Assembly: GCF_000150275.1 (NCBI RefSeq) | Contig: NW_002060945.1 | Location: forward strand, 4,688,935 to 4,752,934 | Direction: 5' to 3' | Length of the DNA: 64,000 nucleotides | DNA from: Trichoplax adhaerens | Taxonomy: Eukaryota > Placozoa > Uniplacotomia > Trichoplacea > Trichoplacidae | Shown here: positions 39,709 to 54,500 of the stretch, piece after piece | Numbering within the stretch: the stretch's first letter is position 1 | Layout of the letters: every line of letters begins with the position of its first letter | Program-made: the position numbers and the translations under genes | The notes under the pieces: model-generated | Told to the model about the DNA's origin: nothing | Databases searched by the model: none | Seen by the model: only the letters and a program-made list of their open reading frames with translations

Positions 39709-42700
39709 AGTAATATTCTATTCCAATAACTTAACAAGGACTACAAATAGTAACGGAAATCTGGTATTAGAAGAGTAATATAATTCACTCATATTCTTTA
39801 TGGCGTATTAGAGTATTTAAATATGTGATTAATTTCATTCAGAAGTCTTGTTTCTACCTATTTCCAAAGATTATCTATCTAATGGCTATGAGACTGCAAT
39901 TTTATAGTAATACTAAACCAGCTTGATTAGTTAATATTAGTAATGTCACATCTAATTAGTATATTTAGGAAATTTCTGTTTAAACAACTAATTGGAGAGC
40001 TCTAGCAGAGTATGTATTAGATAGGGTAAGACAGAGTTAATACCGAATGAATCATCAGACCACCGTGTCAAATTTGTCTAGCACCAGAAGAACAGAAAAT
40101 GTGATGATGTTTCACACATGATCACTAAGTATTGTTGTACTATTGATAATAATATACTTTCTCGTTAAAAAAATTAGTAAGAATAGTAATTTCTAACATT
40201 ATTATAGAGATTATACTAATTTTATTTTCTAAATGGGTAGCTTTGGCTATTTTTACAGCTTACAAGTATATTATCGTTTTCGTTTGATTCAATACAACAC
40301 TAATAATGATGAAAGCTGATATGCTCCTTTACGATGAAAATGTTTACAGTATTAAGTTGCCAAACCGATGGCAGACTTATTTTACTATATTTTATTATAG
40401 TTTTCACTATATTTTATTTCTGTATTTATTCTACTATGCGCTATAAAACCTCCTGATTCTTCAGTTTATAAAAGTAGCTCAAGGTCTTACTAGGATATTT
40501 ACCTGATAGCTTATATTTATCTGAAAGTATTATAACTAGCATGCCTACCGTTATAACGTAAAAATGATATTTCGAAATTTGATAGACGATGTTATTTTTC
40601 AAATATAACAATTTTATAAAATGCTATCATAGGCTAAATATAATCACTATCGGCTGCCATTTAAATAAATCGAAATTTCAATAAAAGGAAATAGAGACTG
40701 TTAAACCACATCATGAAAATGAATTATCGGTATTTACTCAGTAATAAATCTTTAGGCAGGATAAATATCTAATTTCGATAAAGTCTGCGCCTATTTCAAG
40801 CAATATTTTCTATAAATAGAATATTATGTTATTGACTGGTGGAAACTTTACGATTATACACTCTACTTCGATATAATGGTAGTACGAATATGCTGTAATG
40901 GCACTAAAAATTGACACTATAGTAAACACAGGATTTTGGACGATATTGATTTTGAATTCGCATATCAACTGCTATTAATAACATATATAGCTATCTATTT
41001 CATTCGCTAACTGGTTTCATTGATAATCAGAAATCTAAATGAGACTGCATCACAAAGGCTATTAGTAAGCTTCGACTCTAGACTGATAGCCCGATGATTG
41101 ATTACATAACTGAAAAAATAAATTATCAACCTTATTCAAAATTACTGCGAATAAATATACCAAATGGCAACTAATCGATCATGCTGTTATCTCTTATTTT
41201 TTTTAATTCGAGTATATAACAGTTATGGTACTGCGTTACCAGTTAGTAAAGTAGTCTAGATAAGGTCATGTGTTACGTTCAATTTTGCTAGGCTTGTAGT
41301 TAATTCTTTAGTGGTAGAATTGTGATATAAAACATAAACTGCTACGAGTTAATTTACTGTAGGTTGAAAAGCGTACTAGGCTCTAGTAATATAATCGAAC
41401 CGTATATGAACTGAGGATGAGTATTTCAACACTCTAAGTTTTAGTTAACGCTAGAATTTACTGTAGAAATCTATTGAAGCGCGTATGGTTATAAAATAAA
41501 AGTAGAAATTACTTAAGAAGCGTTCAGGAGTCTTAATGTAAAGAAAAGTGTAGTAATTATTCAGTTGTCTGTGAAGTGCAGCCGAAAATCGAGTTCTCAT
41601 ATATCGCTCGCATAGAGACTGGAAAAACTGGGGAAGTAGCCCGAGTTATTGTACCTACGCTATAGTTATTTACAAAATCTTTGCTACAAGAGAGGGTTAT
41701 GACAATGAGTCAATGACTCGATAATATTGTAGATAATGAAATATTTAAAATTATTTAAAATGACGCAATTGACCAAAATCTGACTTTAAGAAATCTCACT
41801 CTGTAAGTATGCGATCAGTCAAGGTCATTGACCTGATGTGACTGTAAAATATATAGTTGAGGCCAGAATAGTACTGTAATTAAAGAATAATAGTAAAATT
41901 CGTCAGCTAAAAATATTAATAAGTCTTATCTTTTTTATGAACTGTGTGCTATGTAATTGCTATAAGAATTTAACCAAATCTGAATAGTCTTACTAAGCAT
42001 CTGTACTGGATAATTTGCGCTAGATCAGGATAGGACTTCAGATCTTCAGGTCTACAAGATTTCAATATATGTGCCAGTGTTTTAGACACATAGTTGCATA
42101 CCTGGGGTAATTATTTATATTTAATGCACAGCTAGGTGTGCGAGTTGGACTAGTTGATTAATAAATTATGAGATTTATGCTCTCCGATACTGACAGTATT
42201 ATAACAATCGATAATGACACACTAACGCTTATCTAATGATCTAGTACCAAACTAGTAAAACGTTGTCTCATGAGGTCATAAGGATAATTACGGTCGCATT
42301 CATAAACGTTTATCTACGGTAACAGTAATGCATATCATAGAGCAATTACATTCCAGATGATGACTTATAATTTGTATCGGTCCATCAATTTGAAAGATAT
42401 CGCCGATTACCCATCTTAATACAAAAATCCTTGCTCTTTAATAATATAGTTTATTGGAAATGATCAGATTTTAATTTTACAGGATTGTTCTAATTATTTA
42501 ATAACAAGCTAATATTTCTCTGAACGAAATCAACATACTAACATACACGAAATACCTGACTGAGCCTCCACATTTCTAGATGTTTACCTGGTATTAAATC
42601 AGGAGAATCTACTAATTGGGGAAGATCTAATTGACAATTTTGCTCATAAACTCTTTATCGCGTCCAATTCATACTATGGAGCGATGGAGTCAAAATTGTG

Positions 42701-44050
42701 ATGTCGCGTCACTGTAGTAATTCAATATTATATTAAGTATTACATTATTAATGATCAAAAGACAAGCCAACTAAAACAAAAATGATCGAATTAAGTGTGG
42801 TACAATAATTTAATACCATAAAATTTGTTAGATATGATCCAATGAAAATAATTTACTTGTTCGATACAATATTCTACGATGATGGATTAGTGTAACTACA
42901 GTAGTATTTAGATCTAGCATGTCACCAGTATCATCTACTTACATCAACAATCACCACTGCGAAGTATTAATATATTAAAAATGAAAAATCTGGGGAAATA
43001 ATTGATTTTAAATCGGATAATTTATACATAATGAGAGATTAAGAGATAATAAAGCGAAAAACTGCAATAGACGCAAAAACGAAAATTTAGTCCACTTTTA
43101 AGTACAATACATGATTTCGGCGCTATAAATACTCAGCTACTACGCATAATAACTAGGATCGACGACATAGTTGTATATAAGGGCGGATATAGAGGATATG
43201 ATGTTTATACATTGTTATAAGGTAAGAAATTATTAAAAGTTATTCCTTAATCATTACATGTAGATTAAGAGCTTTCAACATAGAAGAATTAATGTGCAAA
43301 TTAAATTCCTTTATAGTCGATGAAATCTAGTTGTTTAATATCCGTATACGTTATAAGGAATAATACTTTTCAATTATCAACTACTAAAATCGGATACTAA
43401 CAGGGTGATAGGATGACATATCATTATTCGTAAATTTTACTCCGGATTTTTTCACCCTTATTTGAAACTGTAAGACACTAACAAAATCAAATTTACGTTG
43501 GATACATCTAATCGAAGAGTAGATGTGTAAAGATATATAATTTTAAATAGTTCATAATGACTATGAAGCTATATTAGTTACCAATAAAGTTAGCAATTTT
43601 AGTAATCATAACATGTAATTTTATATTTTGTCATTTGGTCTATATTTGTAATCAAAAGTTGTAGCTAACGAGTAATAATTAATAATTGATAGACGGAACG
43701 AAAAAATGCGGTTGTTATCATTATTGGTAGCGTAATAGCAACAGCATTTACAAATACCTTTGATGTAGAATCAACTGCCATAAACAATACATGAAATGTT
43801 CGAATTATAGTAATAAAAATTTTTAATCCATTTGTATTGTAAACGTAATATTGTTAGCTTGATATCTTAATATAGTTAATGAAGGATTAACATGCTATCC
43901 TAATAGTGTTACTGGTTAAAAGTTGATGAATATTTTAAAAATTTGTTATGCTAGCTGCTGCAAATTATATCTCTTTGAAATTATTTTAATTGATTCATGA
44001 AGAATTCTTACACAGGTAGCAATTATTTCGAAGAAAATTATTCGTATCTT

Positions 44051-45073
44051 TTACACCCAACGAACTTTACCATGTGAAGCATAACGAGAGTTCGTCACAC
44101 TTCCTGAAGGAAGAGGCTGGATACGATCAGCTCTTCGATAACCAATACACTTTAAGAACCCTTTTCTTGTATCATAATGGAAGTAACCATACAAGACTGG
44201 ATTAACCATTGGATAGCAGAAGGCAATATAGCGAAGTGTTACAAATGTCGTAAATAACTCTTTTCGTGGTTGTAAAAACATGGAGAAGAAAAAAGAGACG
44301 TACGGTAACCATGTAACAACAAATACTCCAACGATAATTGATAGATAACGTGCAGCTTTAATATTCATAACAATTGATTGTTTATTTTTACCAGCATCCT
44401 GATCTAAATCGAGCTTTAGTTGTTTATTAGCAACGATAAAGATATTACCATAAGCCAATACCATACATGCTATAGGGATGAAAAACAAGATTGAAAATAC
44501 AGCAATTAAATAGTTCTTTTCAGAAGTCAAATCTTGCCTATTAAGAACATGACATGTCTTATAATTAAGTTGTCGAAATGTCATTTGGGGTAATAAAGCA
44601 ACAATTAAAGGCAATATCCAAACAGTGACGATAGCGATCGATATACTTAATGTCGAAGCCCATCTTATATACTCAAATGGATAAATAATTGCAATATATT
44701 TATCTATACTAATCAGACATAAATGTAAATTGATTATAATTGTTAAAAAGATACCAATTTGGGGTGACAGCGAGCAAAATAACCAATCCGTACGTATAAA
44801 ATTAATTAAGCTCCAGCGTGGTAAGAGATAGAAAGCACCCCACAGTATACCGACAGCCGACATACTTGCCATAAAGCTATTGGTTGCTTTTTTAAGATCA
44901 TTGGTAAAGAAGATTAAGCCCAATAATATCGAATTAGTAATGATTGTCGGAATGGCAATCACCATCCATACTATTTGCTCCGAACCAAATAAAGGCGGAG
45001 TTGAAATTGTTGAATTATCAAATACAGTTGTTACCAGTGTGCTAGTAATTTTATCATAAGAAGAATTATCCAT
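44051..45073 (-). CDS. Orphan rhodopsin-class GPCR, single exon, 340 aa (paralogue of 33173-34207)
   Basis: Seven hydrophobic segments with the same layout as the neighbour. N-S-S and N-S-T sequons lie at Asn3 and Asn20. Cys100 and Cys174 fit the TM3-ECL2 disulfide. The DRY position reads DKY (124-126), TM6 has TWLPY (254-258) and TM7 has NPVLY (291-295). TM2 reads SMSAVGILW, again lacking Asp2.50 (Gly75 by alignment). Blocks shared with the paralogue include the TM1 asparagine region, KATN, SMS, LHLCLIS, YGNIFIVAN/YGHIFIIAN, AARY and LRY. This indicates a local duplication, now separated by 9.8 kb. Endogenous ligand unknown. Confidence 0.9.
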   Translation of the reverse strand: MDNSSYDKITSTLVTTVFDNSTISTPPLFGSEQIVWMVIAIPTIITNSILLGLIFFTNDLKKATNSFMASMSAVGILWGAFYLLPRWSLINFIRTDWLFCSLSPQIGIFLTIIINLHLCLISIDKYIAIIYPFEYIRWASTLSISIAIVTVWILPLIVALLPQMTFRQLNYKTCHVLNRQDLTSEKNYLIAVFSILFFIPIACMVLAYGNIFIVANKQLKLDLDQDAGKNKQSIVMNIKAARYLSIIVGVFVVTWLPYVSFFFSMFLQPRKELFTTFVTLRYIAFCYPMVNPVLYGYFHYDTRKGFLKCIGYRRADRIQPLPSGSVTNSRYASHGKVRWV

Positions 45074-46270
45074 TTTTATTCAGAAGATGGAGAAAACTTT
45101 AAATATATGTCAATAAAAATTAGACAGGGGAGCTATAAATGCTATGATGAAGCTGCAATTTATCATACAGATGATAAAATTAGATGTAAAATATTGGATA
45201 ATGCCAATAACAGTGGTTTCAATGGTTTTATCAGTTTTAGAATCTGGTCAAATTGAGAATTGTTGGATTGTATTGATGGTTGATTGATTAGTTGCCCTAG
45301 TAGAAAAAAATTTATATATATAGTTTAATTCAGTGTAAACAAAGCTCTTCACAATAACTTTGTATAATAATAGTTTTACTGTCTTCTATACTATCTATTA
45401 CGTCACGATGTAGGACATGTAAGTGGATTCATTTCGCTTAAACTGATTTTTCTAAAAGGAAATGATATCGCTACCAGTTATTAATCATTAATTAGATCAA
45501 TAAGTAACAATGGATAGGGAAACTTCTCATAATAAAATGGAATGATCACAATTTTTCATTTGTGGTATATGAACATGTAATTTCAATATCAACTATAGAT
45601 AGTTTTTGTTTCACTTTTAGTATTTTAATTAATACTTTCGAGAACAAATCAAATCCTAACGGGTAAAACCTCGATAGTTGTTTGTTCTGAAGATGCATCG
45701 AGGGAATGCATACACAATCTCACAGTTAAAATTTAAGTTAACAATTTGATTAATTTTAATTATTTTTATTAATAATAATTTTATTTTCTGGCATGAAATA
45801 AAATTGTAATAATTGATGTACAGCCAACCGTGAACACATATTAACCGGATAATAATAGTAATTATACTTAATTCACACATAAGTCTTTTTAAATAGAAGA
45901 TAAATATCGCCAGTGCTATATGTTATAAGAATGCCCCCTAGTTATATTTCACGTGAGTCAATTATAACTGTCCTTTTTCTCATTTTTCTCTCTGTTAAAA
46001 CTAATAAAAGTTGGCGCAAATATTCATTTTACATTATGAATTGATGATAACTGCATTTAAAACGATAATAAAAATAAGAAAATATATTAGTATATGCTCA
46101 TATATAGAACAGCGGTATTTTAATTAGACTATCTAGTAGGTTTAATAAATCTGAATTAAAGTAATCTACTGGTATTTTTTTCCCTATACTTATGATATGT
46201 TTCAGGAAAATTTAAAATATTGACTCTAAAATAAAGTACCTTATATGCAGGCATGATTTGTTAGTATAAA

Positions 46271-46282
46271 GGTACCGGTACC
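46271..46282. repeat. 12-bp perfect palindrome GGTACCGGTACC
   Basis: Fully self-complementary, GC-rich for its surroundings. No adjacent gene. Confidence 0.7.
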
Positions 46283-48474
46283 GTATAAAATGTTCTCTGT
46301 ACATTTCCTGCATTTCCTGTTTCATGTTTACTTTACTATTTTTACAGCTAAAATAAAGTTATGAAGGTGCCCTTTCATATTTTTGAATAAATCAAAGCAG
46401 TTGTGAAGGATTAATTTTTTATATCCTTATCATGTAGTAAATTCAAATTTATGTTATTTTATCTAAGATCTTATTTAGTTATAATCATACTATACAGTAT
46501 AACATATGATCTGTCATAATGTTATGATCGCCAAAATAAAATTGACAACTAGTAAGTTTTATATTTGCGACTTTTTAATTTACTTTATTAGGCAGGTATC
46601 GATTAAAATCCTTTTTATAATTTCAACGTTTTACAAATTAATAAGTATAATTTCTAGCAAAATTTTTAAAAAGTGTGTCTAGCTGTTAAATGATTTAAAA
46701 ATAGCTACCGTTTATGAATCTGCCTACAGGTAAATCGATATAACCGTGTCAGGCTGTATTCGCACAATGAAAATAAAATTAAATGCTTAAATGGCTTGCA
46801 TTGCTGATAAAATAAATATTATTGCTTATCGTTATCGACGTGAATAAAAATTCGTTATTCTCGACAGCATCTGGTTATTGATTGTATTAATTATAACAAT
46901 AGATGAGAATTGGCTTCGCCGTAATTATTCTCCAATAACTATGGAACAGTAAGGAGATCGGTTTGCAAATATGCAACTCTACAATTACCTATTGAAATAA
47001 ATGCAGAGTGACTATTGTTGATTATTAAATAATACATGTCATCTTAGTCTGCCACCTTCCTATAGAAAAGGCTTCATTAAACCTGATTAATGTTAATTAT
47101 TGATCTAACTATAATAACAATATAGAATAAACTTTATCTTAATTACATTACCGCGTGATGAATGCCTATGAAATCACATCATAACTCGAGTAAAATCAGC
47201 TTGATGAGTATATCGATTACTAGCTTGAGAAAATAATAGTAGGATATAAAACTAGTTAGCTGTATCTACACGACTCAAGACAAAAACATTCCTTTTGTTA
47301 CTACGATGAAGCAAAAATAATCTGCTCGAGTAAGTTTCAATTTTATGAAGGTATGGTTTTAATGGTAATAAAAAAATATGATCTTATCACGAATCTTCAT
47401 AATTTAAAAGCACAATTTTTCTTGAATGGATGACTTAGGCTCATGAAATCATAACAGCTACACGTAATTATTGTTTCTTAAATATTTCTTCAATCTTATT
47501 TTCCACTAACAATGATTTCAAACGGAATAACCACATCTTTATACCGATGAATATCGTCTTAAAAGCAACTATGCATTGATGCCTTTTATTTTTGTTGATG
47601 AACGGATACTAATATCTAATTCTTAAAATATTATCATAACAGTATCTATGGAAACAAAATATACAAGGCGTTATATTCTTTGGGATACTGCTTAATGAAA
47701 GGAAAACTATTATAAAATAAATAGCTAAAAGGAATTACTAAGAAATTTTTACAGGATAACTAATTTCGTATTTTAAAATCATAATCTTAGCAGAAATAAC
47801 AAAACCTACATTCATCTTTTAGATATATCTGTGTAACATTTTAAGTGGCCGATAACAATTTCAATTTACTATGAACAAATAGATTTGAATCTCACGATCT
47901 ATAGCAATAGCAAGACAGTTTTTACTTACGTACTATTTGATATTGCAATTAATATAGTAGAAATGACGAGTTTAATTACACTAACATGTTAGTCTACTAT
48001 TTTCAAGTAATAGTACATGTGTAATAATCTCTTATAATATTTAAGTTTTAAAGAAAATGTTGACTATATACAGTACTGCGTATCGATAATAAGACTAGAA
48101 AATAATAAAAATAGGAGTGGTGCCCCAAGTAAATTTTTCACTTTGGAATTATATCACCAATTACATTGGTGATTGAGTAATAAAACCAAAATCTGCCATA
48201 ACATTCTATAGGTTTGTTAAACTAAATTCAGGGAAAAAGAAAGTAATGATAATAAAATTTATAATTTATAAAATTGTTCCAACATTCTACTAAATCAGTG
48301 ACCTATATTATACTAACTTTCATTAACTTTCTTAAACCACAATTTTAACTCTCGATAGCTCTAGTCTTAACTCTTAATTTCAATTATTTACAACATCTAA
48401 ATGTACATGTTAACATAATTCTATTCCCATGAAATAGTGTGCTAATTATTGATGGAAATAGATATCTGACTATC

Positions 48475-48543
48475 GGAAGCAGTAAGAAAATGGTAGCTCT
48501 TTGTAGTAAAAAATGGATTAGCCACAAAGAGTGAACTGCTTCC
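48475..48543. repeat. Imperfect inverted repeat with two paired arms
   Basis: The outer arms GGAAGCAGT (48475-48483) and ACTGCTTCC (48535-48543) pair perfectly, as do the inner arms CTCTTTGT (48497-48504) and ACAAAGAG (48524-48531). Between them is an asymmetric 13/3-nt internal loop and a 19-nt terminal loop. Total span is 69 bp. Could be a short non-autonomous element remnant or a structured transcript. Confidence 0.6.
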
Positions 48544-51500
48544 TTGTTCTGCTAATTCAATCGCTTATTGTAAAGCAATTTTTTAATCTTGACTAACATT
48601 TTAGAATTTTTAGCTGTGATAATGAGTTGGGTTAAGGTATCCCTGCCGAAATCGACAGCTAGAGTGATCGGTCAATTGACAAAATTATTCAGATTTTTGC
48701 TTACAATGGCAATTGCTGATTTATCACGTACAGACATCATGGAATACAATGGATAATATATTACCCGCAAATCACAAAAATTAAAAGATACAAATGGCTT
48801 TTTATTCTGTAAAATTGATAGGATTACCCCTCAGTTTCTAAAGAAGATTAAACATTAACGTACAATAAATACTTCATAAAATGGAGCGATTGGATGACAG
48901 TTGCATTTCAACTAGTCAATCAAGAACAAAGTGGATCATCCTTTGCAACTAATCAAAGTCTATACATTTGTCATTTTAAAATGTTACCATAGTTAATCTA
49001 CTCCAAAATAGGCTCCAACAGCATTAATCTATGCGTAGAATAACCTAATTAGTGTATTACCGTAATTATGACGTTAGCAAAATAAATCTGAACTTTTCTA
49101 AGGCCTACAAACCTTCTGTAAACTAACGTTTCACAAATGACCAAATTTGAATTAAAATTGATATGGCTCAAAACAGGGTTTTTACACGGTAATAACTTTA
49201 ACTTCCCCAAATTTTCTAATTATTGCATCAATTGTCTATTACATTCATCAGATCTTAATTTAAATATTAAATACACAATTCACAATTATTAAAAAACTTT
49301 ATTTGCTTTCACTAGATGAAACGTAAAAATAACTTAGTGACAGTTTCTTGAGCATGTCGAGATACCCTATAAGTCTTAGTTGGTGCATATTAGTGAACTA
49401 CTGTATGTAGTTGTTATTTGCGTGAGTACAGAAAAGAAGTTTAAAGTTTTAGCGTACATTAAGTAAAATCTTTAGAAAGTTATTTTTTTATTTGTGACAT
49501 ACTGAGATATTGTACTCTGAAAGCATTATTACAATAAGGCTTATATTAATAACTGACGAAATTATAGCTCCTAAATTTTATTACTTGGAGCAATGAACGA
49601 TATCGAAGCTATTTCAATCACTTTTCTTAAATTCTAAAATAGACCAACAGGATATAAGTAATACAGGTTATTTATCATTACCGAGCTGATAATACTAACT
49701 TGACCATGTGATAAAGGCATTTTTTAATTCAATTTACATTTTATAATGCTCGCATATAAATATCAAATCTTGCTTTGAAATTTTTTAGCTAATATAGTTT
49801 ATAAACATCGCAGTAGCGGAAAACAGCTACATAATTTAGTGAAGGTCTTTTACAGATTAGGTTTGATGATATAAAAATGTGAGTTAAAGCGTACAAGATT
49901 TAACTTTTTTAATCATATAGTGCTAAAAAAATGATCCGGTAAAAAATTAAATCACGGGAGTGAAGTATGAAAGTGGTATTTTAAATTTACCAGATTGGAT
50001 AAGTGACATCATAGGTGATTCTGAATTAAGATCGTATCTGAGTAACATTGTTATATCAGAGCATGAATGAAGATCTCAAAATACTCACTATTGGCTGCAA
50101 TTATAATAGTATGCTGTAAATTACCAGGTATTGTCATCATTATTATTTTTGCAGTATACGTAAGCAACTGTTAACGTACTTTCTTTATTTACAAATAGAA
50201 AACTGAAGCCCCTTCACAGTTCTTATACTATTACAAAGACCAATAATGGCTATTTTAGCTTTAAGAGGTGAGAATAATGATACTCACACTTATAGTCCAG
50301 GTTTGGGTCTAATACATATATCAAGATACAGGGTATCCGACGTAATACAGAGCCCCGATAAGATATAGAAAATAATGCACCTGTTCATTAACTCCAAAAT
50401 TAAAATCGCAATGTTTCATTTAACAAAGATTTTCACCTGCTTTCATTTAACATCTTTATAATTTCCGTATAAATTAAAAAAATTTGTGCGTATCACTTTC
50501 TTCCGTATTACTTACACTAAACTTAGGCTGAATTTTGATTACTCAATAATTATAAGAAATTTTTTCATATCAATACGCGTATTTATGTCAGTGATCAAGA
50601 GGCAAGGTTATTATTATTGAATTTTTATATCTTTTCAGCTAAAATCATAGCGCTTACTTTAAGATATCTAAGAAAAATACAGTATATAAATACATGAATC
50701 AAGAATATAACATATGTTTGAACTCTTGTTCAGTAGCAGAAGATATGACATACTAGGCATTTCATTAACTAGGGGAAGCTACGACAATGTTAGTGATATT
50801 ATCTAATCGTGAAAGAAAGAATAAGTGTACAAAAATCATGTTGCTTTGTAAGTCTAACCTACGACTTGAAACTTTTCGATATTGTAAGGAAATTATAACT
50901 TTCGAGCCTAAGATACTTCTAAAAATTTTGACGTATGCCCAATCCTTAACTCAGTAATTCCTATTATGCCACACCGTATTATGCTTCTTATCCAGTAAGA
51001 AATCTCTTTACAAATCAAATAATTTCATTTTCTTTAGGATCTAATGTACTATTTGAGGGTAGATTATAATTGATATACAATTGCCTGTTTATCGTTATCA
51101 GATAGAAAAGTTGAAGAAAAATATGATTTCTTCGATAATTTTTTGTATATCATATAAACCGTATAATTAACTTCTCCGATAGCCTTATCTGCAATTCAAT
51201 TGATCTCAGCAGCTTTGAATCTACAATACCGTAGAATTTTTTTAGGATAGTTTGTAATTAGTAAGTGATTATCACATGCTTGCTGGAAAAGGAACGAGAA
51301 TTACGAATTTTACGTTCTCATTACACTTAGTTTAAGCCGTTTAATAAAATTATCCAGTAAAATCCGTCTACTAATCAAGTGTAATTGATTTTCTTCGGAT
51401 TCTAGGTACGGTACTGTAAAATTTAATATAAGCCCGATAATAATTGATATGCGCCGTTCATTTATCCGTATTAAATAAAATTGAAGGAAATCACGAATTT

Positions 51501-54500
51501 CTCTTGAACCTCTCTGTGTCTCATACGATACAACTATTTTTTTATTTAATTACCCTATATCATTTTGCGATGAAATCGTAGAATGATGCTGCTATCCTAC
51601 AGAACTAGCAACTCATCTAAAGTGCCTAAAATTTAAATTGATAAGATTTCCAATGTTAGCATTAGTCATTATTTGTCGTAGCACGTAGTATTCGTAAATT
51701 GCTTTATCATCTGATATTTTTAAGGACTGCATTATAGAAAAATTAATAATACACTTCCCAAGTTGGAGTACAGATAATTTATCGTTTTTTTGGAGTATTT
51801 AGTCACATATTTCTAAACATGAACATAGGCGATTTTATCAATTTAAGGGATGCACTTTAGATATGAGTATTATCAAAATTAGCTGCAGTGTATTATATTT
51901 TCATAACTTCAGTTACTGATATTTGGTATTATTGAAAATGAGACAGAAATTGATATAAGAAATTTAATAGATCTGATTAAGGCATTAATGCATTTAAGCT
52001 AACATCGTATCTCTTTCGATTGCAAAGGAATCACTTGAAATTAAATTTAGATTAAAAATTTAAAGAGAGGATTTTCAGATAAAAACTGAAACTAATACGG
52101 TGGCTGTTATTTTTAATAGCGCAAAAGCTAAAGCGGGATTAAATTATTACCTTTAGCTAGCATTCTAGTAGATAATTTGGGAAACACTGTTCATAAGCTA
52201 GCTATCACTATCTTTAATTACATCTGATAGCTCATAAATTAGAAAATAATACATAGTCAAGAGGATATTTAAAAGTTGATTACCATGATTAAATATACAG
52301 ATTATATCTTGAGTTCAATTTCATTGATTGAAGGGCGGTAAGCCATCAAAGAACTCAAATTAATTAGTTAGATCAATTTTTTAATTAATGATTCTAACCT
52401 CTTCGTTTTCAATGCGTCCTAGTATATCGAGCACCAATGAATCGAAGTTTTATTAATTTACAGGAAAAAATTTGCCAATAATGTTCTTAGTTATTCAACC
52501 GTTGGCGCTTTAGGTTCTACTTTTACTGCGATAAGTTGGCGGAAAGAAAATCGAATTTAGACGATTCTTAATGTTGATAACAAAATTAGGAAATGATTAG
52601 AGACATCAGCTATCCGAAGTAGTTATGCCATCAAAAGATCTAATTTTTTTAATACAACAATACAATTGTATTACAGACAATGTAATTGATCGAATATCTA
52701 ATTCTTATATATTTATGTACAATTATGTCATTACTTCAATTTCAAACGTGTTGTCAACATGAGACGTAAAGAAAGGCAAGACGAAGGATTACTAGCTCGA
52801 ATAAGTGTATAATTATAGAATTGCCTAAATAAGATGACGTGAGATATTCAACAGGAAGGTTATGTCAAATTTTATTAATGCTATTTAAATAAATAATAAA
52901 AGAAATTTTATCGAACTCAATTATTTGCTTGAAGATGATGAATGGATTTTGTTCCTGAGTCAAAAGAAATTTATCTAGTTTATAAAAATGTTATTATTAT
53001 TTTGGAAATAGAAGCCCTTTTCAATTTAATAATTATTGATGATATGACTAACGGAAGGTCAAATTTTCTAGCGTTCGATTTGTTATTAAAATTCAATAAT
53101 CATTATAAAAATAGAGAATAATACAGAGAAGGATAATATTGTCTTTAAAGACAAATCTATTAATTTATGAAGAGAAGTTGACTAGTGGTTGTGAAGCAAA
53201 CAGCATGTCAACAATAATCAAAACGTAGTGACAATATAAATAAACTATCGTACTAATAAAATCTTACCTATTTATACCATTTTATGCATGAAAATATGAG
53301 ATCCTTAAATGTCTCTTATGACTGAAGTCACTATGAAGCAAGAAGTTGATAAATTAAGCAATTAAAGCTCAATTTACTGATATTTCTAGATAATCCTTCT
53401 ATTTCATAAATTTCAATTAGATACATGAGAGTATATTAGTTTCATATCTAAAGCATCTAAGTATTTTTTAGAAACAAAATTAAATGAAAAGAAAAAAAGA
53501 GATTTTTTAGAAAAATTTTTTAAAAGATGATAACCCTTTCTATTTTAAGATTAAATTATTGAAAATGGAGCATTCTAATTTATTGATGTTATTACAATAA
53601 TCTAATATAATATATTCTTTACTTTATTATCCGCTTATACCTCAAGTATTTTTATTTCGTAATTACTGAATCATGCAATAATTGATAAAGCAATTATTTT
53701 CATTCAATTTTTCAATTATAGTTTTGTGCGCGTACAGTTTTCTATTATTTTACTTATTTCATTGTTTCACTCTTAAATACTAAGATCGAATACCTAATAA
53801 CTACAATTAAGCTACAATATAGTATTAATTTTTAATTGCAATAAATGTAATAGTTAAATTTTAAAGTCGAATAATCAAAGCAAAATACCATAACTGAGTC
53901 TAAATGTAAAATAAAGAACAAGCATACGTTCGTATATTGAGACTATAAAACTCATGTGACAAATTAGTACATGTCGTTTATTATGTTAAGATATTAATAT
54001 CATCTCTCAATGTGTTGAATGATCATAAAAAATAAAATCAAAACATTAATGTGCTATCTGTTTACTAGTTTGCGTCATATGAATGCTCTGTTAATGAAAA
54101 CGTAGGTTTGAATCCAGTTGCTATAGCTAACTAGCGTGAAATAGTAGATTTTATGAAATAATTATGCATAGTATATACAGTAAATAATGCCTCATAGCAA
54201 TTGTAGATACTGCGATTAAATACATAATTATTCTTTAATTTAGTTAGCGTACTGAAACTAGATTCTGATCTTATGGTTATAAACATAATTAATTGTCTAA
54301 ATAAAGATATTTTTATAAACATTTATCGTAGATAAGCTAGTTTAGTCTTCATTTCTAGAAGAACACGGCTAGGGTTTTAGTGAACTAAAGATTCCGGACT
54401 GCATTCGCATAAAAATTACTACAAAGTTGTGACATTAAATTACGACAGAAAACTTTAGATAGATCTGATGAGATCTCCGCTACTATGTCAAAATATCAAA

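Larger units (their letters stand above)
34208..44050. other. 9.8 kb between the two GPCR genes, no supported gene
   Basis: Strongly AT-rich. I found an ATT microsatellite (37901-37936), a 9-bp hairpin (39686-39708), and short open stretches without family resemblance (35833-36036 minus, 37614-37826 plus, 38843-39031 plus). One segment at 41537-41662 weakly recalls a kinase glycine loop. No receptor relic could be shown by eye. Confidence 0.55.

Noticed and set aside
54061-54130. Possible tRNA, because of a GGTTTGAATCC B-box-like string near 54106
   Set aside because: No A box at the right distance and no cloverleaf pairing could be drawn.
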